Part shown: piece by piece, positions 8,901 to 17,400 of the stretch
Position numbering within the stretch: the first letter of the stretch is position 1
How the letters are laid out: every line of letters starts with the position of its first letter
Source: an uncultured Gammaproteobacteria bacterium
GTDB taxonomy: Bacteria > Pseudomonadota > Gammaproteobacteria > Pseudomonadales > Pseudohongiellaceae
Length of the DNA stretch: 21,162 bases
Assembly (NCBI GenBank): GCA_937898685.1
Contig: CALEJT010000061.1
Location: 1-21,162, forward strand
Direction of reading: 5' to 3'
Notes under the pieces: model-generated
Databases searched by the model: none
The model's input: only the letters and a program-made list of their open reading frames with translations
Told to the model about the DNA's origin: nothing
Program-made: the position numbers and the translations under genes

Positions 8901-10291
8901 GCCCGAAGCGGCTGAAAGCCAACGAAGGCATCGCTTTTCAAGGCTCCATCGTGCTCGGCATGGGCTTCGTCCTGACGCATGACGAGGCCCAGCGGATGCT
9001 CGACGCCGATCCGCGCAATGCCGACGTGATCTTCCCTTACCTCAACGGTGAGGATCTGAACTCCGACCCCGAGCAGCGGCCGAGCCGCTGGGTGATCAAT
9101 TTCTGGGACTGGCCGGAGGAGCGTGCTCGCACCTACGAATTGCCGTGGAGATGGATCGAAGAGCGGGTCAAGCCGGAGCGGCAAAGACGCAACGAGCGCG
9201 GCGAGTTCGTGCTTCGGAAACCACTCCCGGAGCGTTGGTGGCAGTTCGGTGAGAAGCGGCCGGGTCTCTACCACGCCATCGGTCGTGGTCATCACTTCGA
9301 GCGTCATCCGGAGGGGTGGAACGAAACTGATAGGAGACAGGATCTCGTGATGGTTTGCAGCGAGGTTACAAAGCACCTTGCCTTCGCATCGGTTCCCAAC
9401 GTTTACGTTATGTCGGCAAATCTTGATGTGTTCAGTGCGTCGGCGCAATTCGCGGTTTGCCAATCATCCCTTCATGAAGTCTGGGCGAGGCAATACTCGT
9501 CAAAGCTGGAGTCTCGACTGAAATACTCGCCAGGCAACGCGTTCGAGACTTATCCCTTCTCCAACTGTTCAAGCGATGCATTTCAGCAAGCACTCAAGTC
9601 TCACGCGGACGATTTCCACAGGCGGCGCGCCGAGATGATGCAAGTGGATCATATCGGCCTGACCAAGCTATACAACCGCTTCCATACCAGCACCGAACGC
9701 GATCGTCGCATCGAAGGGCTGCGCGCATTGCAACGCGAAATGGACATAGCCGTCGCACGCACCTACGGCTGGGACGACCTCGACCTCGAACACGGCTTCC
9801 ACGAAGTGCCGTATCTACCGGAGAACGACCGCGTCCGCTTTACCATTTCAGAGACCGCGCGCATCGAAGTGCTGCGCCGCCTGTCGGAGCTGAACCACCA
9901 GCGGTACGAGGAGGAAGTCGCCCGAGGTTTGCACGGCAGCAAAGCCACCGAGAGTGCCACCCGCAAACCGCGCACCCGACGCACCGAACCTACATCCGTA
10001 CGGCAATCCTCATTCGGATTCGATATCACCCCAGCCAACGAAGGCCGCTATCTCAAAGCCGCCGAACCGAGCGCCAGCTACCGGGCTGGGCCCGCCCATG
10101 CCATCGTCGACTACCTGAAGGCCCATCCCGGCTGGCACGGTAAATCGGACATCCTCGCCGCCACAGGCATCACGGATGGCCACTGGACCGCCGCCATTGC
10201 CGACCTGGTTGCAGGCGGCCAAGTCGAACGTCAGGGCGAGCGGCGCGGGGCGCGGTATCGAGCCACCAACGATGCGGAGGGATCGGCATGA
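5903..10291 (+). CDS. drmMI: DrmMI, large N6-adenine DNA methyltransferase of class 1 DISARM
   Basis: This 1462-residue protein should methylate adenine N6 at host sites so DISARM spares self DNA. Residues about 95-175 resemble the N-terminal nuclease-like domain of type I/IIG enzymes (PEFAVVADGGKPLLLIQTHG, then VTNGERWML), but the expected E-x-K reads Q-T-H, so cleavage activity is doubtful. The methylase core has HYTPKSLTEAI (about 547), motif I DPAMGSGAF (594-602), LYGVDLNPLAVELAK, and motif IV NPPF (867-870). A target-recognition region resembling MmeI-like enzymes follows (about 1130-1220: SSLHEVWARQYSSKLE, FETYPFS). The C-terminus (about 1397-1455) looks like a winged helix. GGAGGTG four bases before ATG 5903 supports the start, which overlaps the drmD stop (ATGA); the end overlaps the KAP gene likewise. 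GC drops at about 9310-9660. Confidence 0.9.
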   Translation: MSMHHDWLSLIEISGPFLAVPVLKEAFPQGLEALDPSKRKRLRQAYDEWQEALETGDPRFDDLHAAWIGEVLARGLELDEDGRGDVLKRRDWCAANVVVDLSEHGVSLSPEFAVVADGGKPLLLIQTHGPEVDLEATQRLDGWASTPAERMVALCRATGCRLGLVTNGERWMLVDAPVGAVTTFASWYARLWGQEPVTLQAFVHLLGIRRFFVDESERLPALLDRSLKYQDEVTDALGEQVRRAVEVLVQALDKADQDSDRELLRGVKEAELYEAALTVMMRLVFLLCAEERGLLLLGDERYEAHYAVSTLRMQLRAESDEILERRWDAWSRLLAVFRAVYGGIEHENLRLPALGGSLFDPDRFPFLKGRAKGSHWRTDAARPLPIDNRTVLLLLEAIQQFQGRTLSYRALDVEQIGYVYEGLLERTVKRTTDVTLELDATKNAQSPWVTLAELESARLDGAERLIALLRERSGSSESRIRNDLARPVDDALAERLLTACHGDTRLRDRVRPFVHLVRTDPWGYPLIHPAGAFIVITGADRRETGTHYTPKSLTEAIVAETLTPVAYVGPAEGKPRAEWTLRSPEELLDLKVCDPAMGSGAFLVQACRWLADRLVEAWAQAEAQGHTVGIDGRVAEAGAPLEPLPRDVEERTIVARRLVAERCLYGVDLNPLAVELAKLSLWLTTLAKGRPFGFLDHNLRQGDSLLGIHRLDQLTQLTMNPSGQGQMRLFGQTIERAVREAIELRQRLRETPIRDIRDVEVMAHLDADARQRLEVPELIADAFIGEVFAAGGTAAALENALASLAVQAGMAIDGDQETQAAMRRRAAAALAADLPVGKPPRRPFHWPLEFPEVFADGRSGFDGIVGNPPFLGGQRITGVAGTAFRDWLVTHIAEGRRGSADLVAYFFLRAWSILREGGGFGLLAVNTIAEGDTRQVGLEAMVRAGAVIHAAYPNEPWPGKAAVVTSRVHVHKGEWRGERSLLGRPAPFISAFLSDREEWSPKRLKANEGIAFQGSIVLGMGFVLTHDEAQRMLDADPRNADVIFPYLNGEDLNSDPEQRPSRWVINFWDWPEERARTYELPWRWIEERVKPERQRRNERGEFVLRKPLPERWWQFGEKRPGLYHAIGRGHHFERHPEGWNETDRRQDLVMVCSEVTKHLAFASVPNVYVMSANLDVFSASAQFAVCQSSLHEVWARQYSSKLESRLKYSPGNAFETYPFSNCSSDAFQQALKSHADDFHRRRAEMMQVDHIGLTKLYNRFHTSTERDRRIEGLRALQREMDIAVARTYGWDDLDLEHGFHEVPYLPENDRVRFTISETARIEVLRRLSELNHQRYEEEVARGLHGSKATESATRKPRTRRTEPTSVRQSSFGFDITPANEGRYLKAAEPSASYRAGPAHAIVDYLKAHPGWHGKSDILAATGITDGHWTAAIADLVAGGQVERQGERRGARYRATNDAEGSA

Positions 10292-12429
10292 CGGCACTTT
10301 CGGCCGACCGGCCCAGTACCGACCCGAAGGACGATCTCTTCGGGCATGCACCGTTTGCCAAGAGCCTGGCCGACAGCATCTGCCGTTATCCGGGTAGCGA
10401 TGGACTGGTGCTCGCGCTCTACGGCCCCTGGGGCTCCGGGAAGTCCACGGTACTGAGCTACGTGGGGCACTACCTCGACCAGCTTCCTGAAGGGGAACGG
10501 CCTGCCGTCGTGACCTTCAACCCCTGGTGGTTCTCGGGGCAGGAGAACCTGGCCCGTGCATTCCTCGGCCAACTCCAGGCGGTCCTGCCCGCCAAGAGCG
10601 AGAAGTTCAAGAAGCTGGGCGACCTGCTGGGTGACTTCGCCGAAGGTATCGGCGGCCTGATCGATCTCTCCGGTGTCACGGGGGGCGCGGCAGCCAAGCT
10701 CGGGAAGCTCATCGGCATGGCGACCAGGCGAAAGCCGAAAGACGTTCCGGCGCTCAAGGCGGAGATCTGCCAGATCCTGAAGGAGGCTGGCAGACGCATC
10801 CTGGTCGTCATCGACGACATCGATCGACTGACACCCGAGGAGACACGCCAGCTATTCACGGTCGTCAAGGCGCTCGCGGATTTCCCGAACGTCGTCTACC
10901 TGCTGGCCTTCGACCGCGAAGTGGCCGCACAGGCCATCGAGCAGCAGGGCGGCCTGCCCGGTGAGCGCTATCTGGAGAAGATCATCCAGGTGCCGTTCGA
11001 ACTGCCTCCCGTCGATCGCGTCGCTTTGCGTAGGGCCCTGTTCGAACGACTCGATCAGGTGCTGGGTGACACGCCAGAGGGTCTGTTCGATCCATCCTAC
11101 TGGACGAACGTGTTCTTCGACGGCATCGACCCGATGATCCAAGTGCCGCGTGACGTCGTTCGTTTCACGAACACGCTGTCGGTCACCTATCCGGCGGTGC
11201 GGGGAGAGGTCAATCCGGTCGATTTCATCGCTCTCGAGGCGATTCGGGTTTTCCTGCCTGATCTGTACGACGTCATCCGGGCGAATCCCGATAGGTTCTC
11301 CGGTCACAGTCGTGACGACGGGTACGAGAGTGGCCGGGACGCGGCCCAAGCCTTTCACCAACGATGGGCGAGTGAGATACCCGAGCCGCTACGAGCGAGT
11401 ACACAAGCTCTTCTGGAGCGCATCTTCCCGAAGATCGGCCAGATGGGGTATGGCTCAGACTGGCTGATCGAATGGCGCAGGAACCTGCGTGCCTGCCACC
11501 CGGAGGTCTTTCCGATCTATTTCCGACTGACGGTGCCTCCCGGCGCCGTCAGTCGGCAGGAAGTGGCGGCCCTCCTGAGTTTGGCCGGTACGCCTGCCGA
11601 TTTCGGGAATGCGCTCGTTCGGGCCAAGTCGGAACGTCGCCGTGACGGCCTCTCGAAAGCGAGGGCCCTGCTCGAACGCCTGATGGACCATGTCGAGAAG
11701 GACATCCCGGAGGCGAATGTCCCGACGGTCATTCAGGCGCTCCTCGACGTGGGCGACGCGTTGATCGACCCTGACGACGAACGGGGCATGTTCGACTTCG
11801 GCAACGTCTCGCGCGCGGCTCGTCCGGTCTATCACCTGTTGAAGCGGCTGCCGAGCGACCGTCGCGCCGCCGTGCTGGAATCCGCCGTCGAGGCGGGACG
11901 AGCCGTCGCAGTCCAGGCGTGGCTACTGCGGTCATTGGAGGATGAAGCCACGAAGGCTAAGGACTCCAACGAAACCGCCCTGTTGCCAGCCGACGACGTC
12001 ACGAAGCTCAAGCGAGCGTGGCTGGATCGGGTACGGACCCTCTCCCGTGAGGCCGGGTTCCTGGATCACCCGGAGTTGCCGAAGCTTCTGGCCACCTGGA
12101 AGCGCTGGGCCGATGGTGCCGAGGTGCGGGCATGGTGTGACCGAGTCACCACGTCCGACGAAGGACTCCTGGCCCTGTTGTCGAAGTTCCTCCAGCACAC
12201 GAAATCGCAGACCATGGGCGATTGGGCGGTTCGCCTCAGGCCTCGTCTCGATCCGCGCTGGTTGAGCGATTACATCGATACGGAGGCGGCTGCGAAACGA
12301 CTTCGTCGTCTGCAGCGGGATGGCCAGGTTTCCGACGCCGTGCGGGAGGCCGTATCGCAGTATCTGAAGGAGCACGAGATGCTCGAGTCGGGCAAGAACC
12401 CGGACGGCTTTACCGCATTCGACGACTAG
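10288..12429 (+). CDS. KAP-family P-loop NTPase
   Basis: This 713-residue ATPase carries Walker A GPWGSGKS (46-53), the family segment FNPWWFSG (77-84), Walker B ILVVIDDIDRL (171-181), a sensor-like region NVVYLLAFDRE (201-211) and KIIQVPFELP (231-240). These are the marks of KAP NTPases, a group that includes the phage-exclusion protein PifA and QatA of the Qat defence system. Many KAP proteins carry transmembrane helices between Walker A and B; here that interval holds only a Gly/Ala-rich, weakly hydrophobic stretch (about 116-144), so membrane attachment is uncertain. Residues beyond about 300 are mostly helical and unrecognised. It starts by ATGA overlap with drmMI (GGAGG at 10276-10280) and is followed after nine bases by the GHKL gene. 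It is not part of the minimal DISARM set; a role as added effector or regulator is inference. Confidence 0.87.
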   Translation: MTALSADRPSTDPKDDLFGHAPFAKSLADSICRYPGSDGLVLALYGPWGSGKSTVLSYVGHYLDQLPEGERPAVVTFNPWWFSGQENLARAFLGQLQAVLPAKSEKFKKLGDLLGDFAEGIGGLIDLSGVTGGAAAKLGKLIGMATRRKPKDVPALKAEICQILKEAGRRILVVIDDIDRLTPEETRQLFTVVKALADFPNVVYLLAFDREVAAQAIEQQGGLPGERYLEKIIQVPFELPPVDRVALRRALFERLDQVLGDTPEGLFDPSYWTNVFFDGIDPMIQVPRDVVRFTNTLSVTYPAVRGEVNPVDFIALEAIRVFLPDLYDVIRANPDRFSGHSRDDGYESGRDAAQAFHQRWASEIPEPLRASTQALLERIFPKIGQMGYGSDWLIEWRRNLRACHPEVFPIYFRLTVPPGAVSRQEVAALLSLAGTPADFGNALVRAKSERRRDGLSKARALLERLMDHVEKDIPEANVPTVIQALLDVGDALIDPDDERGMFDFGNVSRAARPVYHLLKRLPSDRRAAVLESAVEAGRAVAVQAWLLRSLEDEATKAKDSNETALLPADDVTKLKRAWLDRVRTLSREAGFLDHPELPKLLATWKRWADGAEVRAWCDRVTTSDEGLLALLSKFLQHTKSQTMGDWAVRLRPRLDPRWLSDYIDTEAAAKRLRRLQRDGQVSDAVREAVSQYLKEHEMLESGKNPDGFTAFDD

Positions 12430-12438
12430 GGGGAGCAC

Positions 12439-14391
12439 GTGGCAGCCTACAAGATGACGGTCGACCTGAACGTGCTCGACCACCTGGGGATCAACCTCTA
12501 CAGCAACATCGCGGCCGTCCTGACGGAGGCCGTCGCGAACGCCTGGGATGCAGACGCCGAGACGGTCGACATCAGGATCGACCCGGGGGGCGATTGGATC
12601 GAGATCGTCGATGACGGTATCGGCATGTCGGTCGACGACATGAACGACAAATACCTTCGAGTCGGCTATCGGCGGCGTGAAGAGGATGCACTGCATGGGA
12701 AGACCACCGCCAAGGGGCGGCCCGTCATGGGCCGCAAGGGACTAGGCAAGCTCTCTCTGTTTTCGATCGCCAACGTGATCGAAGTCGAATCGTCCAAGAA
12801 CGGCAGTGCTCATGGTCTGCGCATGAGCGTGGCCGGCATCCACGAGTCCGTTCAGAGACGGGAACCCTTTTACAGTCCGGAGCCGCTCCCGCCCGATGCG
12901 ATCACACTGGCCAAGGGCACTCGTATCGTCTTGAAGGACATCAAGCGTCAACGCCTTGGGCGGGGAGCGCAGGCGCTGCGCAAACGTTTGGCTCGCCGTT
13001 TTTCCGTGATCGGGGAAGTGCATGGGTTCAAGATCGTGCTCGATGGTCAGCCGATCACGCCGTCGGATCGCGGCGACCTGCCGATGGTGCAATTCCTATG
13101 GCAGTTCGGTGAGGACGAACTCGATCTGTCCCCAGCGAGTCAGCTCCTGGAGCGAGAGTCGTTGCCGAATCGATTCGATGGTTGGGATCCGGAGTGGAAG
13201 GTCAGCGGCTGGATCGGCACCGCCAGGTTTCCCAAGCAGCTCGACAGCGAGGATGCAGGCAATCTGAACGGAATCGTCGTGTTCGCTCGTGGTCGCTTGT
13301 TCCACGAGAACATCCTGGACAAGCTCAACGATGGACGGCTGTACACGAAATACCTCACCGGACAGATCGAGGCGGACTTCCTCGATGCAGACGATGCACC
13401 CGACATCGCGACCAGCGACCGTCAGCGTGTGCAGGAGGACGATCCTCGATACGTGCAGCTCATCGCGTTCCTCAGATCTCGGCTGACCCAGGTGGAGAAG
13501 CGCTGGACGGAATGGCGCAAGAAGCACGAGGTAGAGAAGGCGAAGGAGACTTCTCCGGCCCTTTCGGAATGGCTGGATACGCTGCCCGATGGCTACAAGA
13601 AGAGCGCGGAGACGTTGATTGCCAAACTGAGCGCCTTGCCGGTGGACGACGAAGAGGACCGCAAGCTCATGTATCGGCACGGCATCCTGGCATTCGAGCG
13701 GATGAAGCTTCGCGGCTCGACCGAGGAGTTCGTGACGAGCGTCGAGAGCGCAGAAAGACTCTTGGCCGTGCTCGCGGACAGGGATGCGCTCGAAGCCTCT
13801 CTCTACAGGGACATCGTGAAATCCCGCCTGGATGCGATCCGGGACTTCCAGACCATCGTCGACGAGGATGCGAAAGAGCGCGTCCTCCAGAAGTACCTGT
13901 TCGATCACCTCTGGTTGCTGGACCCGGCATGGGAGCGGGCGACGGGCAGCCCGATCATGGAGTCGCGCCTGACGACGGAGGGCGTGCTCATCGAAGACAT
14001 GTCCGAGAAAGAGCGCCTGGGTCGGGTCGACATCGCCTACCGTACCAATGCAGGCAAGCACGTCATCGTCGAGCTGAAGAAGGCCGGTCGCAAGATGGGG
14101 TTGCTCGAGCTGGTCGAGCAGGGGCAGACCTACGTCGACAAGCTGACGAAGATCCTGCGCGAGCAGAACCAGACGAGCCCCGACATCGAGGTGATCTTCG
14201 TCCTTGGCAGGGCCGTCGACGAGGAGGCCTCCAATCCGGATCGTCTCAAGTCGTCGATGGCCTCGATCTCGCCGGGTAGCCGCATCGTCCATTACGACAC
14301 CCTGATCCGTGGAGCACAAGAAGCCTATTCGGCCTACATCGATCAGAGCAAGGCGCTCGACAAGCTCGAGAAGATCGTGGACAGGATCTGA
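12439..14391 (+). CDS. GHKL (HSP90/MutL-type) ATPase fused to a predicted PD-(D/E)XK nuclease domain
   Basis: The 650-residue protein begins with a GHKL ATPase domain: N box TEAVANAWDAD (29-39, Asn34), G1 box DDGIGM (58-63) and G2 box GRKGLGKLS (98-106). These bind ATP and usually drive a clamp-like dimerisation. The middle is helical. The C-terminal 160 residues resemble PD-(D/E)XK nucleases, including the Shedu (DUF4263) type: FDHLWLLDPAW, LGRVDIAY with Asp531, then VIVELKK with Glu545 and Lys547. I infer an ATP-gated DNA nuclease. GHKL ATPases are known near C5 methylase-Vsr pairs in restriction-like operons, so this may be the nuclease partner of the methylase at the front of the cluster. 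The start is GTG at 12439, with GGGGAG three bases upstream; an ATG at 12454 would lie too far from it. drmA follows after 13 bases. Confidence 0.82.
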   Translation: MAAYKMTVDLNVLDHLGINLYSNIAAVLTEAVANAWDADAETVDIRIDPGGDWIEIVDDGIGMSVDDMNDKYLRVGYRRREEDALHGKTTAKGRPVMGRKGLGKLSLFSIANVIEVESSKNGSAHGLRMSVAGIHESVQRREPFYSPEPLPPDAITLAKGTRIVLKDIKRQRLGRGAQALRKRLARRFSVIGEVHGFKIVLDGQPITPSDRGDLPMVQFLWQFGEDELDLSPASQLLERESLPNRFDGWDPEWKVSGWIGTARFPKQLDSEDAGNLNGIVVFARGRLFHENILDKLNDGRLYTKYLTGQIEADFLDADDAPDIATSDRQRVQEDDPRYVQLIAFLRSRLTQVEKRWTEWRKKHEVEKAKETSPALSEWLDTLPDGYKKSAETLIAKLSALPVDDEEDRKLMYRHGILAFERMKLRGSTEEFVTSVESAERLLAVLADRDALEASLYRDIVKSRLDAIRDFQTIVDEDAKERVLQKYLFDHLWLLDPAWERATGSPIMESRLTTEGVLIEDMSEKERLGRVDIAYRTNAGKHVIVELKKAGRKMGLLELVEQGQTYVDKLTKILREQNQTSPDIEVIFVLGRAVDEEASNPDRLKSSMASISPGSRIVHYDTLIRGAQEAYSAYIDQSKALDKLEKIVDRI

Positions 14392-14404
14392 GGGGGTCAA
14401 GGGT

Positions 14405-17400
14405 ATGACGAACAGTCCCAATGCCTGGATCGCCATCGACCACGGCCTCGGCACCGATCGCAGACTGGCGCCCTACACGCTGGCGTCGAAGGGCGATCGA
14501 TCCCTGTATCAGGCAATCGCCGAGGACGACTGGGTGCTTGTGCTCGACGCCGGCGGGGCGGTGGTGCGTGCCGGGCGTGTGCTGCGCATCCGATCCGACC
14601 TCGAGACGACCACGATCCTTTTCGACCGCGTGTGCGCCGCCGACGCGCCTGTACCGGCGGCCAGCCTGTCGCTGGCGCCGCCTTCCTCGGGCAGCGTGGG
14701 GCGTATCTCGTGGGAGACCTTCGGCTCGGCTTTGTCCAAGGCGTTCGGCCACACCGTCGCGACCGTGCCGGTGATCGAAGACCGAGCCTACGTTCGCGAA
14801 CTGCTGCAACTGGCCGTGGTGGACGACCTGCTCGGTCCTGCCGGCGGCCCGCACGAGCGCATCGTGGACATGAGCGTGCGCGATCGCTATCTGGTCGGGA
14901 AGTTGGCTCCGCGCGAAGCGCCTCGGGGTGGCATCGAGGGTCTGGAGGGGCCGCTGGCGGAGGAGGAAGTCGAGGAACCCAGCGACCCGATCGTACCTGG
15001 CCAGCACGAACCGGGTGCCGAGTTCGGGACGGCGACTGGGCGGGTGGAACCCGAATCGGATGCCTCTGACGAAATCGACGCCGCGAGCAATCAATCGCTG
15101 GTGCCCAGCAGCTTCGGCATGACCTTCTGTGTCGACGGCGACGTCGAGCGCATCGAAATCGAGGCACGTTGGGGAAGGTACGAGCGCGTGCCCAACGACG
15201 AGCACGAGCTGACGCGCCCGAATGGGCAGAAGGTCAAGGTCTGGCAGCGCATCCCCTGTGGCGGCAAGCTGGTGCTACCCCTCACAGAAGGCGCGATCCC
15301 TCATCAGGCGCCCGACCCGAATCATCCGGCCGTCCGGATCCAGGGTTCCATCCGGGCCAGGAACGCCAAGGGTGATCGCTTGGTGACTCTGTTCCTGGTC
15401 AACGCGCAGGAGGAGCCTGACACCAACCGTGATACGGCCTGGCTGTTCCAGCCCGAGCTGATCGTGCGAGCGGAACCCGCGACCACTGGCCAGGCCATCT
15501 TTCGCCGCCGCCCGGTGTTGGACGCGGACGGGATGGATCCCGAGCGCGAGTCGTTGGAGATGATCTACCGCAACCGTGTGGAGTTCGCGGTCGGTCATGG
15601 CGTGGCCGTACATGCGGAGACGGCCAAGGGCGACCCGACGCGGGCCATCGAGGTGCGCACCACCGTCGTGCCACAGTACGAGGTACAGGTGACCGAGACG
15701 CCGGGTCTGGATCCCGCCGACCGCCCGGCGATGAGAGAGATGGTGGCGAGCGGCCTGCTCGACATGCAGCGCCTCGCCCAGCTTCCCGTGGCCGAGTTGG
15801 TCGAGGCGCTGAACACACTGACCCACGACTACGGAGTGTGGATTGCGGAGCAGCGCAGCCGCATCGGCCGGGACGTGGTCGGCTACGACATGCAGGCCGC
15901 CCAGGCGTTGGAGCGGTGCGAGGAGATCCAAGCGCGATTGCAGCAAAGCATCGACACGCTGAAGAACGACGAAAAGGCACTGGTCGCGTTCCGCTTCGCC
16001 AATCGAGCGATGGCATTACAGCGCGTGCGGAGCGTCTATGCACTGAAGCGGCGCCGGGGAGAGGATCCCGATCTCGGCGAGCTGGAGAAGAGCGAGAGGC
16101 CTTCCTGGCGCCCGTTCCAGTTGGCGTTCCTGTTGCTGTCGATCCCCTCGTTGGTCGATCCCATGCACGCGGATCGCGTGCAGCCCATGGAGGCCCACGC
16201 CGATCTGCTGTGGTTCCCCACCGGTGGTGGTAAGACCGAGGCCTACCTGGGCGTGGCGGCGTTCACCATGGCGATCCGGAGGCTGCAGGGCAAGCTCGGC
16301 GGCTACGACGGTTCGCGCGGGCTGGCCGTGATCATGCGCTACACCCTGAGGCTACTGACCCTGCAGCAGTTCCAGCGCGCCACGGCGCTGATCTGTGCGA
16401 TGGAGATGCTGCGTCGTGAGGCACTGGCCAATGGCGACACCTCATTGGGTCACGAGCCATTCACCATCGGCCTGTGGGTCGGCAACAGGGTGACGCCGGG
16501 GACGACCGAGGACAGCCATCGGGCCATCGAGGACATCCGCAATCCCGGCAGGCACCAGGCCGGGGCCACGTCGCCCGTGCAGTTGACCAGTTGTCCGTGG
16601 TGTGGCTCCGACGTCGCCCCGGGGCGCGACGTGGACGTCGACAAGGACCGCGGGCGCACGCTCGTCTTCTGCGGCGACAAGAAGGGCCGTTGCGAGTTCT
16701 CGAGGGGAAAGTCGAGCAGATCCCCGCATCCCGGCATCCCGGTGCTGACGGTGGACGAGGAGATCTACCACCGTCCGCCGACGATGATGATCGCCACCGT
16801 GGACAAGTTCGCCATGATGGCGTGGCGTGGCCAGGTGCGCACGCTGTTCGGCCGGGTGAGCCAGGAATGCGAGCGACATGGCCTGCTCTGGCCCGGCTGC
16901 GAGTGCAACACCGGCCACCGCGCATCCAGGGGCATGCCCGCGGCGGCGGTGAGGTCCGTCGGCCCCATCCGGCCGCCCGATCTGATCATCCAGGACGAGT
17001 TCCACCTCATCAGCGGCCCGCTGGGCACGATGGTCGGCCTGTACGAATCGGCGGTGGACGAGCTGTGCGGGTGGACACTCGACGGCAAGACGATCAAGCC
17101 GAAGATCGTCGCGTCCACGGCGACGGTCCGCAAAGCCAAGGAACAGGTGAACAACGTGTTCATGCGGCGCGTGTCGGTGTTCCCGCCGCATGGCCTGGAC
17201 GTGGAGGACAACTACTTCTCGGTCCAGCGTCCGATCGATCGGCGGCCTGGGCGTCGCTACCTCGGCGTGTGCTCGCCCGGCAGCTCGCGTCCCGCGATGC
17301 TGATTCGCGTCTACACCGCCTTCCTCACCGCGGCACAAGCCCTGTTCGAGCGCTTCGGTGAGGCCGCCGACCCGTACATGACGATGGTCGGATACTTCAA

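Noticed and set aside
6203..9463. Very long open frame on the minus strand (1086 codons), also 3309-5282 and 1128-2390
   Set aside because: They lie antisense to well-supported genes, give Gly/His/Gln-rich low-complexity translations and show no domain; they arise from the high GC content.
13850..14391. Stand-alone Shedu gene
   Set aside because: The nuclease-like region has no start of its own and is in one frame with the GHKL domain.
14309..14404. Earlier DrmA start at 14309
   Set aside because: It would overlap the GHKL gene by 83 bases with an unrelated sequence; ATG 14405 has a proper ribosome site and spacing.
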